DNA from: Pseudomonadota bacterium
Lineage (GTDB): Bacteria > Myxococcota_A > Polyangia > Polyangiales > Polyangiaceae
Assembly: GCA_023418705.1 (NCBI GenBank)
Contig: JAEZYZ010000003.1
Location: forward strand, 1 to 7,169
DNA length: 7,169 nucleotides
Direction: 5' to 3'
Both the position numbers and the translations under genes were made by a program. Shown here piece after piece: positions 1 to 6,318 of the stretch (position 1 is the first letter of the stretch; each line of letters starts with the position of its first letter). The notes beneath the pieces are model-generated. The model saw nothing but the letters and a program-made list of their open reading frames with translations. It searched no databases and was not told the origin of the DNA.

Positions 1-869
1 GCTCGGCCCCGCGCGGCGTGCTCTGCGAAGGCGACTGCCTCGAGCTCGTGCCGGCGCTGGCGCGCGGGGGCAAGTTCGATCTCGTGTACGTCGATCCGCC
101 GTTCAACGCCGGCGGGGTGCGCGCGGCCCGCGAAGGACGCGGCGATCGCAGCCGGGGAGCGGCGGCGTACCGGGACAGCTGGGGCGGCATCGAGGCCTTC
201 CTGGCGATGCTCGAGCCGCGCCTGGTCGTGCTCCGCGAGGCGATGACGGAGTCGGGCAGCCTCTGGCTCCACCTCGATCATCGCGCCGTGCACGAGGCGA
301 AGGTGCTGGCCGATCGCGTCTTCGGACGCGGGTCCTTCCGGGGGGAGATCATCTGGGTCCCCGGCAACGGCGCCCGCGGCCGTCGCGGCCCGAGCGTGAC
401 GCACCAGACCCTGCTGGTGTTCGCGCGGGGGCGCGACGTCATCTGGAACGTCGACGATCCCCTGCTGCGCGAACCCTACGCGGCCACCAGCCTCAGCATG
501 CACTTTCATCACGTCGACGCCGAGGGGCGGCGCTACCGTGAGCGCGTCATCAACGGCAAAGCCTATCGCTACTACGCCGACGCCGGGCGGCGGCTCGGCA
601 GCGTCTGGCTCGACTGCCCCGCCATGCGCGCCAACACCCCGCTCGATCGGGAGACCACGGGGTATCCCACTCAGAAGCCCCTCCGCCTACTCGAGCGCAT
701 CGTGCGCGCCGCGAGCCTCCCCGAAAGCCGAGTGCTCGACCCGATGTGCGGCTCCGGGACGACCCTGGTCGCCGCCGAAAAACACGGCCGGCGTTGGGCC
801 GGCGTCGATCGCAGCGACGTCGCTTGCCGAATCGCGCGCTCCCGGCTAAAAATCTCGACTAGTGCTTAA
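1..869 (+). CDS. Site-specific DNA methyltransferase, beta class, probably N6-adenine; 5' end probably outside window
   Basis: Predicted to transfer a methyl group from S-adenosylmethionine to a base in a specific DNA sequence. Counting from the GTG at 18 (283 residues), the catalytic motif IV DPPF is at residues 26-29, the motif X-like TQKP at 218-221 and the SAM-binding motif I DPMCGSGTT at 241-249. Catalytic motif first and SAM motif last is the order of beta-class enzymes, including type III Mod and CcrM-like proteins; DPPF favours adenine N6 over cytosine N4. The frame stays open to base 3 without a stop, and the family usually has several residues before the GDCLE segment, so the true start is probably upstream and GTG 18 is only the first start in view. 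No ribosome binding site is visible. The protein is compact, with about 190 residues between motifs IV and X to hold target recognition. No restriction gene follows. The stop overlaps the next gene by 8 nt. Family is confident; target sequence and base are not known. Confidence 0.9.
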   Translation, partial: SAPRGVLCEGDCLELVPALARGGKFDLVYVDPPFNAGGVRAAREGRGDRSRGAAAYRDSWGGIEAFLAMLEPRLVVLREAMTESGSLWLHLDHRAVHEAKVLADRVFGRGSFRGEIIWVPGNGARGRRGPSVTHQTLLVFARGRDVIWNVDDPLLREPYAATSLSMHFHHVDAEGRRYRERVINGKAYRYYADAGRRLGSVWLDCPAMRANTPLDRETTGYPTQKPLRLLERIVRAASLPESRVLDPMCGSGTTLVAAEKHGRRWAGVDRSDVACRIARSRLKISTSA

Positions 870-2010
870 TAGGAGGCTTGGGCAGGGCCGCAAGGCGCTG
901 GGTGCGCTCACCGTCGTCGTGCGCGCGGGCGCGCTCCCGGCGGCGGCGCTCGCCGCCTTCGGCTGCAGTGACGACGATGAACGTCCGGTCCGGCTGGAGT
1001 GCCTGCGGACGTTCTGCGATCCGGCGGGGCGGCCCGACCCAGGCGCCCCCGAGTGCGCCGAGAGCGTTCCGGCCGCTTGCCAGTCAGCGATCGACAGCGG
1101 TCAGATCGCCGAGGCCGAGCGCGCGGGGTGCGAGAGCGACGGGCTGTCGGCGTGCGCGACCAGCTACTACTTCAGCGGGTATCCCGCCTCGGAGCTGCCG
1201 AGCTGTACGGGCAGCGCCGCCATCGCTTCCATCGACCAGACCGTACCGACGCGGCTCTTTCGCGGCGCCGGCATCGACGACCAGAAGCTCGCCGAGCAGA
1301 CGCAGAGCTTGCAGCGCTACTACGAGCCGCACGCCATGTGGTTCACGACCCCCAGCATGAGCTCGGCGTCATCGCTGTCGTACATCATGGAGGGATCCGA
1401 AGCCGAGCTGAACGCGGCCTACCAGGACGCGGGGCTGCCGCTCGAAGGGGAGCTCACCGCCGAGCAAGAGGAGCTGGCGCTGGAGGTCACCGGCGCGATC
1501 CTGTTCCGCTCGCTGCGGGCCTTCCTTGCGGAGCAGGCGCGACCGGCCGAGCGCCGCGTGAACGTCACCGTCGTCCCGCGCATCGCCGATCCCAGGTTGC
1601 GGCCGTTGCTGCCGGAGGTGGACTCCATCGCGGGGCTCGGCTTGAGCGCCGCGCTCTTCCAGCGCATCGACGGCGACGACCCCTCGCAGTCGATGCTGCG
1701 GCTGCTCGGGCTCACCGAAGACTTCACGCCCTCGCTGTTCGTCGGCTATCAGACGGTCCGCGACGCCTTGCCCTATCCCGACGTCGTGATCGCCCACGAG
1801 ATGGGCCACGCGCTCGGCTTGCCGCACACCGATCTGGACGGCAACTTGATGCAGCCCGTGGCCGATCCGCTCTGCCGCGGGGAGCTCGTCCGCGAGCAGG
1901 TCGAGCTGATGGGGCCGTTCGCCACCTCGACGGCCCCGCTCAGCCACGAGCCGCCGTCCCTGGCCGAGCTGCACCGCCGGATCCTGCGCTCGCTGCTCGA
2001 TCGGCGGTGA
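862..2010 (+). CDS. Predicted lipoprotein zinc metalloprotease of the metzincin type
   Basis: Probable secreted, lipid-anchored zinc protease. The N-terminus has basic residues, a hydrophobic stretch and an AFGC lipobox at residues 32-35, with C35 as the likely lipidated cysteine followed by SDDDE. A cysteine-rich segment follows (C47, C52, C65, C73, C90, C98, C115), probably disulfide-bonded. Residues 312-322 read HEMGHALGLPH, a full HExxHxxGxxH zinc site with H312, H316 and H322 as ligands and E313 as catalytic base. M330 lies eight residues after the last His in NLMQP, the Met-turn spacing seen in matrixins. I recognise no named family beyond the metzincin clan. The start is uncertain: a TAA at 847-849 limits the frame, and GTG 862 is the only start giving a full signal peptide, but it lacks an upstream ribosome binding site. 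The 8-nt overlap with the methyltransferase suggests coupled translation. GTG 919 is a poorer alternative. Substrate unknown. Confidence 0.83.
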   Translation: MLNRRLGQGRKALGALTVVVRAGALPAAALAAFGCSDDDERPVRLECLRTFCDPAGRPDPGAPECAESVPAACQSAIDSGQIAEAERAGCESDGLSACATSYYFSGYPASELPSCTGSAAIASIDQTVPTRLFRGAGIDDQKLAEQTQSLQRYYEPHAMWFTTPSMSSASSLSYIMEGSEAELNAAYQDAGLPLEGELTAEQEELALEVTGAILFRSLRAFLAEQARPAERRVNVTVVPRIADPRLRPLLPEVDSIAGLGLSAALFQRIDGDDPSQSMLRLLGLTEDFTPSLFVGYQTVRDALPYPDVVIAHEMGHALGLPHTDLDGNLMQPVADPLCRGELVREQVELMGPFATSTAPLSHEPPSLAELHRRILRSLLDRR

Positions 2011-2081
2011 GCGGCGAGGCCCGCCGCCGGCGGACCCTTCGAGGCCGCGCTCCCTTTGGCGGATTCGAAACAATGCTTATA

Positions 2082-2096
2082 GAGGGAGCCGAGGAG
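2082..2096 (+). promoter_or_regulatory. Ribosome binding site for the GH15 gene
   Basis: Two purine-rich tracts precede the ATG at 2098. GAGGGAG at 2082-2088 leaves 9 nt to the start, a workable Shine-Dalgarno distance. GAGGAG at 2091-2096 leaves only 1 nt, which is too close. The first tract supports ATG 2098 as the start. Confidence 0.6.
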
Positions 2097-2097
2097 C

Positions 2098-3912
2098 ATG
2101 CCCGGAAAGCTCGAAGACTACGCTTTGATCGGCGACTGCCACACCGCCGCGCTGGTCTCACGGAGCGGATCGATCGACTGGTTCTGCGTGCCCCGCTTCG
2201 ACTCACCCGCCTGCTTCGCCAGGCTGCTCGGGACGGAGGAGAACGGGTGCTGGCAGCTGCACCCGCGCGTCCCCGTGCGCCGCGTGGAGCGGCGCTACCG
2301 CGGCGAGACGCTGGTGCTCGAGACGGTGATGGAGACCGCCGCGGGCTCGGTGGCGATCATCGACTGCATGCCCCCGAAGTCGGAGGCGGTGGACCTGGTG
2401 CGCGTCGTCGAAGGTCGCAGCGGGCGCGTCCCGATGGTCATGGAGCTCATCGCCCGTTTCGACTACGGCAGCGTCGTGCCGTGGGTGACCTGGGAGGGCG
2501 CGAACGTCAAGGCGATCGCCGGTCCCCACCTGCTGCACCTGCGCTCGGAGACGGAGTTTGTGCTGCGGGACCACAAGGTGCGCTCGGAGTTCGAGATCGC
2601 TGCCGGGCAGCGGGTCGCGTTCGTGCTCACCGCGCACCCCTCACACCTCGCGGAGCCCACGCCGATCGATCCGCAGATCGCCCTCGAGAGCACCGAGCGC
2701 TGGTGGCAAGCGTGGTCCGAGCGCTCGAACTACCGGGGGCGTTATCGCGACGCCGTTCAGCGCTCGCTGATCGTGCTCAAGGCGCTGACGTACGCGCCCA
2801 CGGGCGGCCTGGTGGCGGCCCCGACCACGTCGCTGCCGGAAGACCTCGGCGGCGTCCGCAACTGGGATTACCGCTATTGCTGGCTGCGCGACGCCACCAT
2901 CACGCTCTATGCCCTGATCAAGGCCGGCTACGACTCGGAAGCGCAGGCGTTCCGGGAGTGGCTGCTGCGCGCCGTCGCGGGTGATCCGTCGCAGCTGCAC
3001 ATCATGTACAGCATCCTGGGAGAGCGGCGGCTGCCGGAGCTGGAGCTCGGTTGGCTCGCGGGCTACGAAGGCTCGCGGCCCGTCCGCATCGGCAACGCGG
3101 CGCACGAGCAGCTGCAGCTCGACGTCTGGGGCGAGCTGATGGACGCGATGCACCTGTGCCGGCGCAAGCGGCTGGAGAACACCACGAGCTGGGAGCTCGA
3201 GCGGGCCCTGCTGGAGTTCCTCGAGACCAAGTGGCGCGAGCCTGACAACGGGATCTGGGAGGTGCGCGGGCCGCGCCGCCACTTCACGCACTCCAAGGTG
3301 ATGGCGTGGGTGGCGTTCGATCGAGGGATCCGCGCGATCGAGGCCTTCGGCCGCGAGGGGCCGGTCGCGCGTTGGCGCGCGCTCCGCGACGAGATCCACC
3401 GCGAGGTCTGCGCGCGCGGCTACAACCCCAAAGCGGGGGCGTTTACGCAGTTTTTCGGCTCGGATCGCCTCGACGCGAGCCTCCTGATGATCCCGCTGGT
3501 GGGGTTTCTGCCCGCGACCGATCCGCGCGTGCGCTCGACCGCACGGGCGATCCAGCGCGAGCTGGTGGAGGGCGGGCTGGTCAAGCGCTACCGCTGCGAT
3601 CCGGCGGTCGACGGGCTGTCGGGGGAGGAGGGGAGCTTTCTGGCCTGCTCGTTCTGGCTCGTCGACAACCTCGCCATGATGGGCGAGCTCGAAGAAGCGG
3701 AGCGGCTCTTCGAACGGCTGCTCTCGCTGCGCAACGACGTGGGCCTGCTCTCCGAGCAATACGACGCCCCCCGCGAGCGGATGACCGGCAACTTCCCCCA
3801 AGCCTTCTCCCACCTCGCCTTGATCAATGCCGCCCAGATCCTCGCGCACGCCGCCGAGGGCCAACCCATCGACCGCAGCCAGACCGAGCCCGGCGAAGCC
3901 GCGGAGGGCTGA
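2098..3912 (+). CDS. Glycoside hydrolase family 15 protein (trehalase/glucoamylase type)
   Basis: An inverting exo-acting glucosidase expected to release glucose from trehalose or from alpha-glucan ends. The 604-residue protein has no signal peptide, so it is probably cytoplasmic. Residues 1 to about 200 match the beta-rich N-terminal domain of bacterial GH15 proteins, opening with LEDYALIGDCHTAALV and GSIDWFCVPRFDSP. The (alpha/alpha)6 catalytic barrel follows. It includes RNWDYRYCWLRD at 254-265, GNAAHEQLQLDVWGE at 332-346, the likely general acid E388 in GIWEVRG, and the likely general base E553 in SEQYD, followed by GNFPQAFSH. Length and motif order are normal for the family and both catalytic glutamates are present. 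ATG 2098 places the family's usual N-terminus and has a usable ribosome binding site. The gene stands 87 nt after the metalloprotease gene, so it may be a separate transcript. Trehalase and glucoamylase cannot be told apart by eye; no other trehalose or glycogen gene is in the window. Confidence 0.92.
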   Translation: MPGKLEDYALIGDCHTAALVSRSGSIDWFCVPRFDSPACFARLLGTEENGCWQLHPRVPVRRVERRYRGETLVLETVMETAAGSVAIIDCMPPKSEAVDLVRVVEGRSGRVPMVMELIARFDYGSVVPWVTWEGANVKAIAGPHLLHLRSETEFVLRDHKVRSEFEIAAGQRVAFVLTAHPSHLAEPTPIDPQIALESTERWWQAWSERSNYRGRYRDAVQRSLIVLKALTYAPTGGLVAAPTTSLPEDLGGVRNWDYRYCWLRDATITLYALIKAGYDSEAQAFREWLLRAVAGDPSQLHIMYSILGERRLPELELGWLAGYEGSRPVRIGNAAHEQLQLDVWGELMDAMHLCRRKRLENTTSWELERALLEFLETKWREPDNGIWEVRGPRRHFTHSKVMAWVAFDRGIRAIEAFGREGPVARWRALRDEIHREVCARGYNPKAGAFTQFFGSDRLDASLLMIPLVGFLPATDPRVRSTARAIQRELVEGGLVKRYRCDPAVDGLSGEEGSFLACSFWLVDNLAMMGELEEAERLFERLLSLRNDVGLLSEQYDAPRERMTGNFPQAFSHLALINAAQILAHAAEGQPIDRSQTEPGEAAEG

Positions 3913-3953
3913 GCGACGCGCTGCCCCTGCTTTTATCACCGTGGCGGTTACCG

Positions 3954-3970
3954 GACGCGAGGGTCGCGTC
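3954..3970 (+). terminator. Hairpin downstream of the GH15 gene, possible weak terminator
   Basis: A perfect 7-bp inverted repeat, GACGCGA at 3954-3960 and TCGCGTC at 3964-3970 with a GGG loop, lies 41 nt after the GH15 stop. It has no T-tract directly behind it on the plus strand, so intrinsic termination is doubtful. It could instead protect the mRNA 3' end or be chance in GC-rich DNA. Confidence 0.35.
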
Positions 3971-3991
3971 GGCCTCGACCGCGGAACTCCC

Positions 3992-4020
3992 AAAAAAACT
4001 TCCGTCCTTCCGCCCTTCCT
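3992..4020. repeat. A7 tract followed by a short CTTCC direct repeat
   Basis: Seven A residues at 3992-3998 are followed by CTTCC at 3999-4003, 4007-4011 and 4015-4019, an exact 8-nt period with GTC and GCC between the copies. The tract is almost all pyrimidine on the plus strand and lies between two convergent genes. Its function is unknown; it stands out mainly because the surroundings are so GC-rich. Confidence 0.5.
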
Positions 4021-4023
4021 GTG

Positions 4024-4064
4024 AACAAAAACAGCGGAGCGCGCGACGCGGCGGACCGCTCGCT
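4024..4064 (-). terminator. Rho-independent-like terminator of the peptide-transport operon
   Basis: Read on the minus strand, AGCGAGCG (4064-4057) pairs with CGCTCCGCT (4041-4033), an 8-bp stem with a one-base bulge and a loop of about 15 nt. GTTTTTGTT (4032-4024) follows at once. Hairpin plus T-tract is the form of an intrinsic terminator. It begins within the stop codon of the dppF-type gene (TGA at 4066-4064), which makes that gene the last of its operon. The bulge and large loop lower confidence. Confidence 0.55.
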
Positions 4065-5308
4065 CAATACGGGTGAAAACACGCGACGCGGTGGCGGGTG
4101 CCGCGCGTCAGCTCGGCGAGCGGCGGCGTCTCGACGTCGCATTTGCCGGGCTCGGCGCGGGGGCAGCGCGGGTGGAAGGCGCAGCCCGGTGGGGGATCGA
4201 GCGGGCTCGGCGGATCGCCCTCGAGCAGGATGCGGAGGCGGCGGCGCCCGGGATCGGGCACGGGGATGGCGCTGAGCAAGGCGCGGGTGTACGGGTGGTG
4301 GGGCGTCGCGTACAGGGCGGCGGCCGGGGCGATTTCGACGATCCGGCCGAGGTACATCACGGCGACGCGGCGGCTCAAATACTCGACCACCTTGAGATCG
4401 TGAGAGATGAAGAGCAGGCTGAGCTGCATCTCCTCTTGAAGGTCGAGCAAGAGGTTGACGATCTGTGCCTGGATCGACACATCCAGCGCGCTCAGGGGCT
4501 CGTCGCAGACGATGAAGTCGGGGTCCACCGACAAGGCGCGCGCGATGCCGATGCGCTGGCGCTGGCCGCCGCTGAACTCGTGCGGGAAGCGGTCGAGGGC
4601 GCTCGCGGGCAGCCCGACGCGATCCAACAGCCCGAGCACCCGGCGCTCGAGCGCGGGTCGGTCTTTGACGAGGCGGTGAACGATGAGCCCCTCTTGGACG
4701 ATCTGCCGCACCGTCATGCGCGGGTTCAGCGACGAGAACGGATCCTGAAACACGATCTGCATGCGGCGGCGCAGCGCCCGCAGCTCGGCGTCCGGCAGCT
4801 CGGTGATGTCACGCCCGTCGAACAGGATGCGCCCGTAGGTCGGCTCGATCAGCCGGAGCAGCGTGCGGCCGAGGGTGCTCTTGCCGCAGCCGCTCTCGCC
4901 GACCAGCCCGAGCGTCTCTCCGCGGCGGACGTAGAGCGAGACGCCGTCGAGCGCGCGCAGCAGCTCCGTCTTGCCGAAGATGCCAGTGCGCACGGGGAAG
5001 AACTTGCTGACGCGCTCGGCGCGCAGCAGCGGGCCGTCGGCTCCGGGGGGCAGCTCGCTCGGGCGCCACGCCGGGGCCTCGCTCGTGCGATCGCCGGGCC
5101 ACTCGCTGGGGGAGCGACCGGTGGGCCATTCGCTGGGCCAGCGCTGGCCCGGGGCCTCGCTCTGCGGCGGCTCGGAGCGCGGGGCCTCGCTTTGCGGTCG
5201 CTCGGAGCGCGGGGCCTCGCTCTGCGGCGGCTCGGAGCGCGGGGCCTCGCTCTGCGGCTGCTCGGCGGCGGGGGCTACGGAGTCGGGATGGGGGCTTCGT
5301 TCGCTCAC
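4064..5308 (-). CDS. dppF: DppF/OppF-type ABC transporter ATPase with Ser-Glu-repeat N-terminal extension
   Basis: One of two ATPases that power import of di- or oligopeptides at the inner face of the cytoplasmic membrane. The GTG at 5308 is chosen because it forms a GTGA overlap with the upstream stop and has GGAGGG 6 nt before it; a longer frame from TTG 5332 is less likely. The 414-residue product has Walker A GESGCGKST at 137-145, Q-loop Q188, signature SGGQ at 246-249, Walker B ending in D269-E270, D-loop SALD at 273-276 and switch H303. The C-terminal peptide-transporter extension has HHPYTRALL and four cysteines, C376, C382, C390 and C410. Residues 1 to about 90 are abnormal: a Pro/Ser/Glu-rich segment with eleven SE dipeptides (residues 20-85), seven of them exactly five residues apart. 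Family members usually begin within a few residues of the ABC domain (here about residue 94). The Dpp versus Opp name is uncertain; the ATPase family is not. Confidence 0.93.
   Translation of the reverse strand: MSERSPHPDSVAPAAEQPQSEAPRSEPPQSEAPRSERPQSEAPRSEPPQSEAPGQRWPSEWPTGRSPSEWPGDRTSEAPAWRPSELPPGADGPLLRAERVSKFFPVRTGIFGKTELLRALDGVSLYVRRGETLGLVGESGCGKSTLGRTLLRLIEPTYGRILFDGRDITELPDAELRALRRRMQIVFQDPFSSLNPRMTVRQIVQEGLIVHRLVKDRPALERRVLGLLDRVGLPASALDRFPHEFSGGQRQRIGIARALSVDPDFIVCDEPLSALDVSIQAQIVNLLLDLQEEMQLSLLFISHDLKVVEYLSRRVAVMYLGRIVEIAPAAALYATPHHPYTRALLSAIPVPDPGRRRLRILLEGDPPSPLDPPPGCAFHPRCPRAEPGKCDVETPPLAELTRGTRHRVACFHPY
5096..5137. repeat. 27-bp-spaced direct repeat adjoining the 30-bp array
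   Basis: GGGCCACTCGCTGGG at 5096-5110 and GGGCCATTCGCTGGG at 5123-5137 differ at one base and start 27 bp apart. On the minus strand each encodes a PSEWP unit (nine-residue period), extending the Ser-Glu repeat theme into a tryptophan-containing version. Confidence 0.7.
5151..5280. repeat. 30-bp tandem repeat inside the dppF-type gene
   Basis: Four 30-bp units occupy 5151-5180, 5181-5210, 5211-5240 and 5241-5270, with a partial fifth at 5271-5280. Each starts GGGGCCTCGC on the plus strand. Units 1 and 3 are identical; unit 2 differs at two bases and unit 4 mainly in its last part. The 30-bp length keeps frame and encodes a ten-residue protein repeat on the minus strand (PQSEAPRSEP type). Confidence 0.93.
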
Positions 5309-6318
5309 GACGCGCCCTCCGCCAGATGGCAACGCACGGTCCGGCCTGGAGCGGCCTCCGACAGCTCGGGCTCCTGTTCCGCGCAGCGCTCCCGCTCGGC
5401 GGGCCGCTCGGCGAGCAGCGGGCAGCGCTCGGTGAAGCGGCAGCCGCGCGGCAGGGCGGCGAGCTCCGGCACCATGCCCTCGATCGTCGGCAGGCGCGGC
5501 GGGCGTGCGGTGCCCATGCGGGTCGCGTTCGCCGGGGGGACGCTCGCCAGCAGGGCCCGCGTGTACGGGTGCAAGGGGCGCTGAAACACCTCGCGCACGC
5601 TGCCGGTCTCCACCACGCGGCCGGCGTACATGACCACCATCTGACTGGCAAACTCCGCCACCACGCCGAGGTCGTGCGTGATGAACAGGATGCTCATCTC
5701 GAAGGTTTGCTGCAGGCGCCGAAGAAGATCCAGGATTTGCGCCTGGATGGTGACATCGAGGGCCGTGGTCGGCTCGTCGGCGATCAGCAGCTTGGGGTTA
5801 CAGGAGAGCGCCATCGCGATCATCACCCGCTGCCGCATGCCGCCGGAGAGCTCGTGCGGGTAGGCGTCCACGCGCTGCCCAGGCGAAGGGATGCCGACGG
5901 TGCCGAGCAGCTCGATGGCGCGCGCCCGCGCCGCCCGCCGCCCCACCGCCTGGTGGATCCGAATGGCTTCGACGATCTGCGCGCCCACCGTGTAGACGGG
6001 GTTGAGCGAGGTCATCGGTTCCTGAAAAATCATGGCGATCCGGGCGCCGCGCACCTGCCGCATCTCGCGCTCGGACAGCGCCATCAAGTCCGCGCCTTCG
6101 AACAGGACGCTGCCGCCCGCGACGCGAGCCGGCGGTGACGGCAAGAGCCGCAAGAGCGACAGCGCCGTCATGCTCTTGCCGCAGCCGCTCTCGCCCACCA
6201 GCGCGACCGTGCTGCCGGCCGGCACCTGGAAGGAGACGTCGTCCACCGGGTGCAGGGCCCCCGCGGGGGTGTCGATCACCGTGGTCAGGTGCCGGACGTC
6301 CAGCAAGGGAGCGGTCAT
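5305..6318 (-). CDS. dppD: DppD/OppD-type ABC transporter ATPase of a peptide importer
   Basis: Partner ATPase to the dppF-type product; together they should form the nucleotide-binding pair of a peptide importer. The 337-residue protein has Walker A GESGCGKS at 42-49, Q-loop Q99 in IFQEPMTSLNP, signature SGGM at 158-161, Walker B LLIADE at 177-182, D-loop TALD at 185-188 and switch H215 in FITHD. The C-terminal peptide-transporter region contains HPYTRALL and four cysteines, C293, C299, C312 and C330, spaced like an iron-sulfur ligand set. Length and motifs are normal for DppD/OppD. The ATG at 6318 starts the protein where the family usually begins, but no clear Shine-Dalgarno sequence precedes it. 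Instead the ATG overlaps the stop of an 18-codon ORF. Its stop at 5307-5305 overlaps the dppF-type GTG by 4 nt, so the two are surely co-translated. Permease and binding-protein genes are not in view. The exact substrate is unknown. Confidence 0.95.
   Translation of the reverse strand: MTAPLLDVRHLTTVIDTPAGALHPVDDVSFQVPAGSTVALVGESGCGKSMTALSLLRLLPSPPARVAGGSVLFEGADLMALSEREMRQVRGARIAMIFQEPMTSLNPVYTVGAQIVEAIRIHQAVGRRAARARAIELLGTVGIPSPGQRVDAYPHELSGGMRQRVMIAMALSCNPKLLIADEPTTALDVTIQAQILDLLRRLQQTFEMSILFITHDLGVVAEFASQMVVMYAGRVVETGSVREVFQRPLHPYTRALLASVPPANATRMGTARPPRLPTIEGMVPELAALPRGCRFTERCPLLAERPAERERCAEQEPELSEAAPGRTVRCHLAEGAS
5315..5320 (-). promoter_or_regulatory. Ribosome binding site that decides the dppF-type start
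   Basis: On the minus strand GGAGGG lies 6 nt before the GTG at 5308, inside the last codons of the upstream dppD-type gene. This supports GTG 5308 over the in-frame TTG at 5332, which would place the motif inside the coding sequence. Confidence 0.75.

Noticed and set aside
2024..2033. Palindrome CCGCCGGCGG after the metalloprotease gene, as a terminator
   Set aside because: No T-tract follows, there is no room for a loop without shortening the stem, and such palindromes are common in this composition.
2056..2083. Promoter-like TTGGCG and TATAGA with 16-nt spacing before the GH15 gene
   Set aside because: The matches to consensus are weak, and transcription would start after the best ribosome binding site at 2082-2088, which would then be lost.
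999..2984. A 661-codon plus-strand open frame crossing the metalloprotease and GH15 genes
   Set aside because: It is Arg/Ala-dominated, crosses a gene boundary and lies in a different frame from two genes with intact catalytic motifs. It is a shadow of the GC-rich codon bias.
2641..3993. A 450-codon minus-strand frame opposite the GH15 gene
   Set aside because: Low-complexity Arg/Ala/Leu/Val composition with no motif, fully antisense to a confident gene.
5151..5280. CRISPR array
   Set aside because: The units are directly adjacent with no spacers and are in frame inside a coding gene.
4064..5332. Longer dppF-type gene starting at TTG 5332
   Set aside because: GTG 5308 has a GGAGGG at proper distance and a 4-nt overlap with the upstream stop; the TTG has neither.
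4073..5584. A 503-codon plus-strand frame opposite the two ATPase genes
   Set aside because: It spans the junction of both ATPase genes, and its apparent repeats are only the antisense of the Ser-Glu array.
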